Positions 1-7,227 of a stretch of 14,055 nucleotides of DNA are shown here, in pieces. The position numbers and the translations under genes are program-made. The DNA comes from an uncultured Bacilli bacterium. GTDB taxonomy: Bacteria; Bacillota_I; Bacilli_A; RF39; UBA660. Every line of letters starts with the position of its first letter. Position 1 is the stretch's first letter. The stretch covers positions 1 to 14,055 of the forward strand of contig CALVPO010000032.1 of assembly GCA_944351345.1 (NCBI GenBank), read 5' to 3'. Under the pieces are notes generated by a model. The model saw only the letters and a program-made list of their open reading frames with translations, was not told the origin of the DNA and searched no databases.

Positions 1-23
1 CGAGATTTAGCATCTCGGTTTTT
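1..23 (+). terminator. Intrinsic terminator of an upstream gene (window edge)
   Basis: Bases 1-6 (CGAGAT) pair with 12-17 (ATCTCG) around a 5-base loop, followed by G and a run of five T. This is a plus-strand intrinsic terminator shape, and the stem may extend beyond the left edge. The gene it serves lies outside the window. Bases 24-70, between this and the next terminator, hold nothing I recognise. Confidence 0.6.
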
Positions 24-70
24 GGCATGGTTTACAAAGTAATGTTATCACTTTCAAATTCCTATTATAT

Positions 71-94
71 AAAAAAAGAGCAATTAATTTGCCC
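71..94 (-). terminator. Terminator of the pta-ord operon, containing the stop codon
   Basis: On the minus strand GGGCAA (94-89) pairs with TTGCTC (83-78, one G-T pair) around a 5-base loop, followed by seven T (77-71). The TAA stop of the oxidoreductase gene (86-84) lies in the hairpin loop, so the end of the coding sequence forms the left arm. Confidence 0.75.
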
Positions 95-1136
95 TATATT
101 TTAACTCTCCCATTTGTGATGTCGGTATAAATCCAGGATTAGCTGATAATACATCTGGAATTCTATTGACAACAGTTGCACATGTTAATTCTACTGTTTG
201 AGGTTTATCAATTACTAAATTAGTATCTGGTTCACCATAAATTGTCCATTTATTTGAATCAAATTCTTCTTTAGCATAAACTTTACCTATACATTCTGTT
301 TCAATTGTTATACCTTCTTCTGTTGTAGTAGTTACTATAGCACTCATTCCTGTTGCCATTTCTTTTGAAACAGTCATATTTAATGTACTTGAATATATAT
401 CTTCTTTATACGTTTGAGGTACACATTTTTGGGTTTGACTTTTTACTTTTAATTTTAATTTATCACATAACCAGCCATTTACGTTCCACATATAACTTGG
501 CTGATAATTCCCTTCTTCTATAATTTTTTGTCTTTCTTCGTCAGACATTCTATCTACAGATGCTATTTTTTTATCAAATTCATCTAATGTTAGTCCTGCT
601 CCATGAGCTTGTGCTAGAGCTATTCCATAATCTTCAACGTTATATGAAGATGAACCTTTAATTTTTGTTATATTATGGGTTGCGCCAGCTATAGTAGTAA
701 TTAAATTTCCCCAAAAAGCATCTTGATACCCACTTCCAGTTATTGTACAGTTTGTTTTCTTTGCTAATTCATCTATTTCTTTCGTTAATGTAGGTGATGA
801 ATTCATTGAAAAAAATGCCTCTTCACATGTTGTTATAGCATTTATTCCTAATTTAGCACATAACATTAATGCTTCTTTTACATCTTTCATTAAACTCATT
901 GTTGTAACGATACAAATATCAGGATTTACTTTTTTTAGCATTTCTTCTGCATTTTTAACATCTGTTACTTGTACATTTTGTTTATCTGTTCCTATTATAT
1001 CTCCGATATCTTTTCCTATTATATTAGGATTTATATCTATAGCACCTACTATTTCCATCCCTTGTTCTATTGCATATTTCATAGTATAAGCACTCATTTT
1101 GCCACACCCATATTGAACTACTTTAATTTTATTCAT
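84..1136 (-). CDS. 2,4-diaminopentanoate dehydrogenase-like NAD(P)-dependent oxidoreductase
   Basis: A 350-residue cytoplasmic Rossmann-fold oxidoreductase of the DapB-N-related group that includes Ord, the 2,4-diaminopentanoate dehydrogenase of clostridial ornithine fermentation. Seen in the sequence: a dinucleotide-binding GCGKMS loop at residues 10-15, an acidic residue at the end of the second strand (AIDINP, Asp34), and conserved-looking blocks TTCEEAFF, GSGYQDAFWGN, GSSSYNVEDYG and WTIYGEPDT. Its length matches Ord. It lies 17 bases downstream of pta on the same strand and ends in the shared terminator. In the oxidative ornithine branch the products include acetyl-CoA, which Pta converts to acetyl phosphate, so the pairing makes metabolic sense. 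No other ornithine genes (racemase, aminomutase, OrtAB) are in the window, so the substrate is inferred. Many databases call such proteins dihydrodipicolinate reductase, but a lysine-biosynthesis role is less likely. Confidence 0.7.
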   Translation of the reverse strand: MNKIKVVQYGCGKMSAYTMKYAIEQGMEIVGAIDINPNIIGKDIGDIIGTDKQNVQVTDVKNAEEMLKKVNPDICIVTTMSLMKDVKEALMLCAKLGINAITTCEEAFFSMNSSPTLTKEIDELAKKTNCTITGSGYQDAFWGNLITTIAGATHNITKIKGSSSYNVEDYGIALAQAHGAGLTLDEFDKKIASVDRMSDEERQKIIEEGNYQPSYMWNVNGWLCDKLKLKVKSQTQKCVPQTYKEDIYSSTLNMTVSKEMATGMSAIVTTTTEEGITIETECIGKVYAKEEFDSNKWTIYGEPDTNLVIDKPQTVELTCATVVNRIPDVLSANPGFIPTSQMGELKYRAN

Positions 1137-1153
1137 TTTATCAAAATCCTTTC

Positions 1154-2149
1154 TTAAACACTTGCTTGAACTGAGGTTATTGCAACTACACCTACTATAT
1201 CATCGGCTGTACAACCTCTTGATAAGTCATTTATTGGTTTAGAGATTCCTTGAGTTATAGGTCCATATGCTTCAGCTTTTGCTAGCCTTTGTACTAATTT
1301 ATATCCTATATTTCCAGCATCTAAATCAGGAAATATCAATACATTTGCATGGCCTGCAACTTTTGAATCTTTGGCTTTTGCCTTTGCTACACTAGGTACA
1401 ATGGCTGCATCTAATTGTAATTCTCCATCTATTTCATATTCTGGATAATTCTTTTGAGCGATTTTACAAGCTTCTATTACTTTATCTACATCTGGATGAG
1501 TAGCACTTCCTTTTGTTGAATGAGATAACATAGCTACCTTAGGTGTTACACGTGTTAATAATTCAAAACTTTTAGCTGATGTTCCTGCAATTGTTGCTAA
1601 TTTTTCAGGATCTGGATTTTGTTCTAGACCTGAATCTGCAAATAAAAATGTCCCATCTGCTCCATATTGACAATTAGGTACTGCCATTAAGAAGAACGCT
1701 GATACTAATTTTACTCCTGGAGCTGCTTTTAAAATTTGTAAAGCAGGTCTTAGAGTATTAGAAGAAGAATGACAAGCACCTGATACTGCTCCGTCTGCCT
1801 TACCTTCTTTAACTAACATGCATGCATAATACATATAATCATTTAGTAATAATTCTTTAGCTTTTTCTTTTGTCATACCTTTTTCTTTACGAAGCTCATA
1901 TAATTTATTTATTAAATCTTCTGTTAAATCAGATTCATATGGATCTATAATTGTTGAACCTGATATATCTATACCAGAACTATTTTTTTCTATTTCATCT
2001 TTTTTTCCAATCAATATTATATTAGCAATTCCTTCTTTTAGTATTTTTTCTGTTGCTTGAAATGTTCTTCTATCCATAGTTTCTGGTAAAATTATTGTTT
2101 TTTTATTTTTTTTTGCTCTATCTTTTATAGACTCTATTATATTACTCAA
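1154..2149 (-). CDS. pta: Phosphate acetyltransferase (phosphotransacetylase)
   Basis: Interconverts acetyl-CoA plus phosphate with acetyl phosphate plus CoA. With acetate kinase (not in the window) it yields ATP during fermentation. At 331 residues it is the short, single-domain form usual in Firmicutes, without the N-terminal DRTGG extension of proteobacterial Pta. Visible family blocks: SGACHSSSNTLRPAL at 124-138, MLSHSTKGSA at 207-216, GELQLDAAIVP at 242-252, ANVLIFPDLDAGNIGYKL at 268-285 and LSRGCTADDI at 309-318. The last block holds the Ser/Arg/Asp (Ser310, Arg311, Asp317) that match the active-site residues of the Methanosarcina enzyme. Translation starts at TTG (2149-2147), with AGGAG at 2164-2160 ten bases upstream; no in-frame ATG is nearby. 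It is the first gene of a two-gene unit with the downstream oxidoreductase. Confidence 0.95.
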   Translation of the reverse strand: MSNIIESIKDRAKKNKKTIILPETMDRRTFQATEKILKEGIANIILIGKKDEIEKNSSGIDISGSTIIDPYESDLTEDLINKLYELRKEKGMTKEKAKELLLNDYMYYACMLVKEGKADGAVSGACHSSSNTLRPALQILKAAPGVKLVSAFFLMAVPNCQYGADGTFLFADSGLEQNPDPEKLATIAGTSAKSFELLTRVTPKVAMLSHSTKGSATHPDVDKVIEACKIAQKNYPEYEIDGELQLDAAIVPSVAKAKAKDSKVAGHANVLIFPDLDAGNIGYKLVQRLAKAEAYGPITQGISKPINDLSRGCTADDIVGVVAITSVQASV

Positions 2150-2169
2150 TAATTATCATCTCCTATTTA

Positions 2170-2198
2170 ATTATAACAAGTTATTTTATTTAAGTAAA
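2170..2198 (-). promoter_or_regulatory. Candidate sigma-A promoter for pta-ord
   Basis: The minus strand has TTTACT (2198-2193), a 17-base spacer and TATAAT (2175-2170), preceded by an extended -10 TG (TGTTATAAT). The predicted transcription start near 2163 would put the AGGAG ribosome site at the extreme 5' end of the mRNA. That is uncomfortably close, so read-through from the sortase operon may also contribute. No convincing terminator was found between the sortase stop and this site. Confidence 0.4.
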
Positions 2199-2209
2199 TT
2201 AATTTAAGA

Positions 2210-2737
2210 CTATTTGACATTTTCAATTGTTTTTTTTATAAGATTAGAAACTACTATTATCTGCTTATCATTGTATTTTCTACTGCATGTTATTAATATT
2301 AATTTATTTTCTAAATTTTTAGATATTTTTAAGTATCCTGTTTTATTTATATAGTAAATGTCAGTGACACTATATTTATATATGTAGTTTTTATAATGTA
2401 TGTAAATTATATCAGTTGGTTTTAATAAATGTAAATTATTGAAATAAGCATTTTTATTATTTCCTGAATGAGCAGCTAATATAAAATTATTCTCTTTTAT
2501 TTTAGAAGAAGATAATATTTCTACATTTTTATCTATATTATTTAATTTATTATCAAATGGATATACTTTTTTTATTAAATTTATTTTAGGAATATCTAAT
2601 ACCAATAAATACTCTTCATTTTTATTATGTATAATATTAAAAATTTTATTATATATAATATTATGTTTTATTTTAATATTGGATTTCGTTTGAATTTTAG
2701 GAAGAGTTGAGAATATTTGTATTAATACTAATATCAA
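2210..2737 (-). CDS. Sortase, housed with its adhesin substrate
   Basis: A membrane-anchored cysteine transpeptidase that should cut the adjacent adhesin at its IPNTL motif and link it to a cell-wall or pilin nucleophile. The coordinates use TTG (2737-2735), the only conventional start. Residues on that numbering: catalytic His90 in ILAAHSG and Cys151 in LILITCS. The usual Arg on the strand after the Cys appears to be Gln159 (DKQIIVV, codon CAG). The TTG start has no ribosome site and cuts the N-terminal anchor. Extending the open frame upstream adds KRKK and a full hydrophobic segment up to an ATA codon at 2776-2774, which lies 9 bases after AGGAG. That longer form would be 188 residues. The gene overlaps or closely follows the adhesin gene, which implies translational coupling. 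Family assignment is firm; class, exact start and activity are not. Confidence 0.85.
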   Translation of the reverse strand: MILVLIQIFSTLPKIQTKSNIKIKHNIIYNKIFNIIHNKNEEYLLVLDIPKINLIKKVYPFDNKLNNIDKNVEILSSSKIKENNFILAAHSGNNKNAYFNNLHLLKPTDIIYIHYKNYIYKYSVTDIYYINKTGYLKISKNLENKLILITCSRKYNDKQIIVVSNLIKKTIENVK

Positions 2738-2744
2738 TATAAAA

Positions 2745-5177
2745 CTAAATATTAGTATTATTTTTTTTCTTTTTATAAATTACAACTCCTATTATAGTGA
2801 TTAATATAGGTATTAAAAATAAATATTTATTTTGATTACTTAAAGTATTTGGTATTTTAATTAACTGTTTTTCATTTAATTTATTTATTAGTGTTAATTT
2901 TATATCTTTACTATTATCATCAACTGTAAAGCATACTTTTTCTTCATTCAAAATATATTTAGGTGATACTTTAGTTTGTTTAAAGCAATAATTGCCTTTT
3001 GTTAAATTATTTATTTTTATATTTCCATCTTTATCTGTAATACTTGAATTTATTAAGTCATTATCTTTATATAGTTCTATTGTTGATGATTGTACTGGTT
3101 CTTTTTTGGTATCAATATTATTTATTGTTACATTGCTCGTATTTATTATTTCGGTTAATTCTACATTTTTTTCTACTATTTTAGTTTTATTATCTTTATT
3201 AATTAATTTTATACACTCTTCTCTATTAGAATTTTTCTCTTTTATACAATACTCTCCTAATTGTAAATCTGCTATTTCTAAATTGCCATTTTTATCTGTT
3301 TTGTAGCTATTAATTAATTCTTTATTTCTATATAATTCTATTTCTATATTTTTTCTTTTTTCTAATATTTTTTCATAATTATTATTTTTAGTAATAATTG
3401 TTTCTTGATTTGTTATGACATTTATTTTTCCTATTATTGGTGCATTTAAATAATCTACATTTATTACTACTTGATCATTTATGTATGAATATTCTGTTTT
3501 ATCATTAATAGTTACTGTTATTTTTTCTTTGTTTGTTAAATATCTAGATGGGGTTGATACTTGCTCTATTATGTATTCTCCATAGGGTAATTGAATAGGT
3601 AGAGTTAATTCACCATTTTTATTAGTTGGAAATTCTGTTATTTTGTTATTATCTTGATCTATATATGTTATGTATCTATTTGTTTCTTTATCTTTTATTT
3701 TATATAAAATATTCTCTTCTTTTATATTATCTTTTGTAATTTTATCTTTAGTAGTTATATGTAATTTACTTAATATTTTTTTATCTAATAAATAATATTT
3801 TACTGTTGGATTAGTATTTTCATCAATTACTATTTCTATATCTTTTATTTTATCATAACCATAAGTACTATTCATTTGTTTTACTTTATATATTCCATAA
3901 GGTAATGTTACTGTATCGGGACCTTGCTCTGTTGTTGTAATGCTAGTATATAATTTATCTTTATTATCATATATATTAAATTTAATTCCTATTTCTCTTT
4001 GAGGATTGTCTCCTAGTTCATACAATTTATTTATTTCTATAGTACTTTTTATGACTTCTTCCACTAAAGTTAGTTTATTATTTTGACTATTTAAATCTAT
4101 TTCATATATTTTTTCATTTAATTTATAACCTTTACTTGCTTTTGTTTGCTTTATATAATATTTGTCATGATATAAATTAGGAATTTGATTTTCTCCTGAT
4201 TTATCAGTCGTGAAAGTTGCTACTAATTTTTTATTCTTGTCGTAAACTTCATATTCAGCACCAACCAAAGTAGCTTGTCCACTTGGAGTGTTAGTTTTAG
4301 TATCTTGGTCAATTAAGTTAGTTGTCAATGTTTCACCAACAATATTTAGAGTTATAGTTTTATTTTTGTTATTATCATCTAAATTTCCTGACGAAATTAA
4401 TGATTGAGAATCTTCATAATAATATAATACAGAACCATAATCATAATAATTTTCTTTTTCTAAAACTATTACATCTTGACCTATATAATTATTATTTATA
4501 TTTATTGTTAAAATATTATTATTTATATTTACTTTTTGATTACCTTTAGATTTTATATTATATAGTGATAAAATATTTTTGGAATCTGTTAATGTTATTG
4601 TATCTCCTACTTTGCAATCTAATGTAGTTGCTAAAGACAATTCTTCTTTATATTTTTTTATGTGTTCTCTTATTTCTGTTTTATATGTTTCTATATTTAT
4701 TTTTGGCCCGTTTATATCTAATTCATTTGTCCATGAAACGTTTACACTATATAGTGCTTCCCATATTATTTCTTGAGTAGCCATATAATATTTATAGTCA
4801 TCATGTCCTTTATATCCATATCCAAAATAAGAAGCTATTTTAACATACTCTAACTTACTTGGAAGAAACTTAGTTATTTGAGATTGCTCTGTAACATCTT
4901 GTGTTGAATTATATATATTTGTTGTTACTTTTCTACCTAATTGTATACAATAAGCTATTTTTCCATTAACTTTATATATTTCTAAATTATAAAGATGAGT
5001 TTTATCTGATAATGGAGCTACAGCATAAATTCCTTCAACTTGATTTCTTACTAAGTTTGAATCTTGTGTTCCGGCATATACTTTAGTTACTGCTAATAAA
5101 ATAGAAATTACAATTAGTATAAGTAATATTATTTTTCTTCCTCTTTTTATCTTTTTTGTTAGTTTTATTTTTTTCAT
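2745..5177 (-). CDS. Thioester-domain adhesin with SpaA/Cna-B repeats and sortase motif
   Basis: An 810-residue sortase-anchored surface protein. Residues 1-35 form a signal peptide (basic start, hydrophobic core at about 16-30, likely cleavage after VYA). Residues about 50-185 look like a thioester domain: Cys77 (AYC) and Gln135 (ATQEIIW) are in the positions that form the internal Cys-Gln thioester used by Gram-positive adhesins to bond covalently to host surfaces. Five SpaA-type beta domains follow at roughly 284-374, 377-463, 470-575, 583-675 and 680-766. The C-terminus has IPNTL (775-779), a hydrophobic segment (784-800) and a KKKK tail, which together make a non-classical LPXTG-type sorting signal. 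ATG is preceded by AGGAGG (5189-5184) with a 6-base spacer. No clear promoter was found in 5190-5237. The sortase follows directly. Adhesion to gut or host glycoprotein is inference. Confidence 0.88.
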   Translation of the reverse strand: MKKIKLTKKIKRGRKIILLILIVISILLAVTKVYAGTQDSNLVRNQVEGIYAVAPLSDKTHLYNLEIYKVNGKIAYCIQLGRKVTTNIYNSTQDVTEQSQITKFLPSKLEYVKIASYFGYGYKGHDDYKYYMATQEIIWEALYSVNVSWTNELDINGPKINIETYKTEIREHIKKYKEELSLATTLDCKVGDTITLTDSKNILSLYNIKSKGNQKVNINNNILTININNNYIGQDVIVLEKENYYDYGSVLYYYEDSQSLISSGNLDDNNKNKTITLNIVGETLTTNLIDQDTKTNTPSGQATLVGAEYEVYDKNKKLVATFTTDKSGENQIPNLYHDKYYIKQTKASKGYKLNEKIYEIDLNSQNNKLTLVEEVIKSTIEINKLYELGDNPQREIGIKFNIYDNKDKLYTSITTTEQGPDTVTLPYGIYKVKQMNSTYGYDKIKDIEIVIDENTNPTVKYYLLDKKILSKLHITTKDKITKDNIKEENILYKIKDKETNRYITYIDQDNNKITEFPTNKNGELTLPIQLPYGEYIIEQVSTPSRYLTNKEKITVTINDKTEYSYINDQVVINVDYLNAPIIGKINVITNQETIITKNNNYEKILEKRKNIEIELYRNKELINSYKTDKNGNLEIADLQLGEYCIKEKNSNREECIKLINKDNKTKIVEKNVELTEIINTSNVTINNIDTKKEPVQSSTIELYKDNDLINSSITDKDGNIKINNLTKGNYCFKQTKVSPKYILNEEKVCFTVDDNSKDIKLTLINKLNEKQLIKIPNTLSNQNKYLFLIPILITIIGVVIYKKKKNNTNI
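2774..2790 (-). promoter_or_regulatory. Ribosome binding site pointing to a non-AUG (ATA) sortase start
   Basis: AGGAG at 2790-2786, inside the 3' end of the adhesin gene, stands 9 bases before ATA (2776-2774) in the sortase frame. A TAA in that frame at 2782-2780 prevents any start further upstream. No ATG, GTG, CTG or TTG occurs in frame between this ATA and the TTG at 2737. Confidence 0.45.
2967..3353 (-). repeat. Tandem SpaA repeat cores (domains 4 and 5) of the adhesin
   Basis: Residues 609-648 (codons 3353-3234) and 698-737 (3086-2967) follow the same pattern: ELY, two or three residues, LINS, TDK-GN, then G-YC-K. The copies are clearly homologous at protein level and similar in DNA, which suggests internal duplication. 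Both carry Cys at the same place (Cys644 and Cys731). Confidence 0.65.
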
Positions 5178-5237
5178 GTTTTTCCTCCTCTACTTATATT
5201 ATTTGCTGTTTAATAGGCATTTCCCTTCTTGTTATTG

Positions 5238-5277
5238 AAAAAAAATAAAAAAACTAACAAAAATTATAATGTTAGTT
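5238..5277 (-). terminator. Terminator after the M13 peptidase gene
   Basis: On the minus strand AACTAAC (5277-5271) pairs with GTTAGTT (5258-5252) around a 12-base loop, followed by a long T-rich run (5251-5238). It begins 5 bases past the peptidase stop. It separates the ABC/peptidase operon from the adhesin-sortase operon. Confidence 0.75.
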
Positions 5278-5281
5278 AATT

Positions 5282-7225
5282 TTACCAAACGTGTATTCGC
5301 TCTTTAGAAGCAATATACATATCATTATATTTGTTTATGTTATATACTTCATAGAATGTGTCTGTTGAAGATAAAGTTGCATTAACTCTATATTTAGATG
5401 GTGCATGAGTGTCTTGAAGTAATAACAGCTTTTGATATTCCTCTGTTGATACTGTAGCCCACATATTTGCTAAAGATTCATACATATCTTTTAATTCATT
5501 ATCTGTTGCATTCTTAGAATTAGCTAAGTTAGTTATACAAGAAACCGCACCTAAATCTGCTATATTTTCATTAACTGTTTTTTCACCATCTATATATTCT
5601 CCATCTATGACTTCATATTTATTATAATAATTGATAACTTTTTTCTTTAATTTTTTATACTTACTTAAATCTTTATTTGTCCACCAATTATTTATATTAC
5701 CATATTCATCAAATTGTGAACCATTATCATCAAAAGCATGAGTTATTTCATGAGCTATTACCATGCCAATAGAACCTAAATTTTGGTAGTAAGTATGGTC
5801 TATGTCAAAAAGATTTATTGAAGCTACAGGAAAATTTATAGAATTATCACTAGGGTTATAATAAGCATTAACCGTTGTTTGAGATATTGCTTGATCTTTT
5901 TTATTTGTATTCAATTTATTTATTTCATATTCTTTTATTTTATCACTTATTTTTATAATATTTTCAACTAGAGTATTTTCTTTTTCTAGATCATATTCTT
6001 TAGAATACTTGGGATAATCTTCTTGCAATCCTATATTAATTTTTATGTTTTTTAACTTGGTTATAGCTTTTTTCTTTGTTTTGTTACTTAACCAGTCTAG
6101 TGATTTTAAATCTTTTTCATAATATTCTATTATTTCAACAATCATGTCTTCTATATATTTCTTTTCTTTAGCGGTTAGGTACTCACTTTGATATTTTTCA
6201 TCAATATCATAGCTAAATAATGTTTTTATTACTTCATTTGCTTTATCTATATTTGTTTTAGTGTCTTCACTGGTTCCTGATATTTTATTATTTAATTCAT
6301 ATATTAAATTTGAGTAATCATTTGATAAATAGAGAGCATAATTTTCTAGTATTTTTAGTTTTACGTATTCTTTTAATAATGAAAGATTTTCTTCTGTTAA
6401 ATAGTTATTTAAAGCTTTATAATTATCAATATCTATTATACTAAATTTAGTCCCTTGAGGAATATTTTTTGTTTCTAAATAATAATCTATATCAATATTT
6501 GTATATATTTTTTGTAAATCATCTTTAGTTATTATATTATAATAGCTAGATATATCGCTTAATTCGTTTGATAATTTTGATTTACTTGCTATTGATTCAT
6601 ACATTGATGTTATTTTACTAGATATTTCTCTAGCTTTTTTTTGATCATAGCCATATTGTTTTAATAGTTTTATACCATATTGTTTTATTAGAGCCTTATA
6701 ATTCATATAATCTTCATTTACATAATAATCACTGCTAGTACCAAAATCAAAAGTTATTGGAGAAAAGTAAATAATATTTTTACTTGTATCTTTAAAGTCA
6801 GCATCAATTGTAATATTAGTAAAAATATCAATACTTAAATCGTTTTCTATATCAATAGCATTTTTTATAAACTCATCTATATTACTAGAAGTATCTATTT
6901 TATCTAAATATGGTTCTAATGGTGATATTCCTTCTCTATTTCTCTCTTCATCATCTAATAATTGGTTATATAGTATATTTAAATTTTTGTTTTCATGATT
7001 ATTTAATAAGTCTTCTACAATCTTATCTGTTTGTTTATCTACTTTATCTTGAGCTTCGGTAAAGGTACTCCAGGTATATTCTCCTTTTTCTATCTTATTG
7101 GTATTTAATAATTTTTTATTTACATATGAATAATAATCGTCTTTTAAATTTATATTTTCTTTATCTTGGCAAGAAGTTGTTAATAATAATATAAATATTA
7201 ATGTTAAATATTTTAAGTATTTCAT
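5282..7225 (-). CDS. M13 family (neprilysin/PepO-like) zinc metallopeptidase, lipoprotein
   Basis: A secreted zinc endopeptidase expected to cleave short peptides outside the cell. It has 647 residues, close to bacterial PepO length. The N-terminus is a lipoprotein signal ending LLLTTSC, with Cys19 as the lipidation site; the residues before it depart from the strict lipobox, so a plain signal peptide is possible. The all-alpha M13 N-domain spans about 30-400. The catalytic domain has NAYYNP (453-458, substrate backbone binding), HEITH (492-496: zinc ligands His492 and His496, catalytic Glu493), ENIAD (553-557: third ligand Glu553, Asp557), and DTHAPSKYRVN (605-615: transition-state His607, Arg613). 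It ends in the W typical of M13. Its ATG starts 2 bases after the permease stop, with GGAG at 7236-7233, so it is the third gene of the ABC operon. All catalytic residues are present. Confidence 0.93.
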   Translation of the reverse strand: MKYLKYLTLIFILLLTTSCQDKENINLKDDYYSYVNKKLLNTNKIEKGEYTWSTFTEAQDKVDKQTDKIVEDLLNNHENKNLNILYNQLLDDEERNREGISPLEPYLDKIDTSSNIDEFIKNAIDIENDLSIDIFTNITIDADFKDTSKNIIYFSPITFDFGTSSDYYVNEDYMNYKALIKQYGIKLLKQYGYDQKKAREISSKITSMYESIASKSKLSNELSDISSYYNIITKDDLQKIYTNIDIDYYLETKNIPQGTKFSIIDIDNYKALNNYLTEENLSLLKEYVKLKILENYALYLSNDYSNLIYELNNKISGTSEDTKTNIDKANEVIKTLFSYDIDEKYQSEYLTAKEKKYIEDMIVEIIEYYEKDLKSLDWLSNKTKKKAITKLKNIKINIGLQEDYPKYSKEYDLEKENTLVENIIKISDKIKEYEINKLNTNKKDQAISQTTVNAYYNPSDNSINFPVASINLFDIDHTYYQNLGSIGMVIAHEITHAFDDNGSQFDEYGNINNWWTNKDLSKYKKLKKKVINYYNKYEVIDGEYIDGEKTVNENIADLGAVSCITNLANSKNATDNELKDMYESLANMWATVSTEEYQKLLLLQDTHAPSKYRVNATLSSTDTFYEVYNINKYNDMYIASKERIHVW

Positions 7226-7227
7226 AA

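Noticed and set aside
969..1157. Plus-strand open frame opposite the oxidoreductase gene (62 codons)
   Set aside because: It lies opposite conserved coding sequence, has no ribosome site, and has low-complexity composition (Ile, Tyr, Phe, Ser rich) as expected from the antisense of AT-rich coding DNA. The same holds for the plus-strand frames at 2992, 4579, 7499, 8207, 10707, 13079 and 13298.
2761..2768. Run of eight A (minus strand) at the adhesin/sortase junction as a slippage site making an adhesin-sortase fusion
   Set aside because: A +1 shift would be needed to enter the sortase frame, and the fusion would join the sorting-signal tail to the sortase anchor, with no clear use. A coupled internal start explains the ribosome site better.
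5190..5237. Promoter of the adhesin-sortase operon
   Set aside because: TATAAG (5198-5193) and TATTAA (5215-5210) resemble -10 elements, but neither has a -35 better than 3 of 6 at proper spacing, so no promoter is assigned.
5178..5281. Riboswitch or small RNA in the 104-base gap before the adhesin gene
   Set aside because: Most of the gap is the peptidase terminator plus AT-rich spacer and a ribosome site; no conserved-looking structured element is visible.
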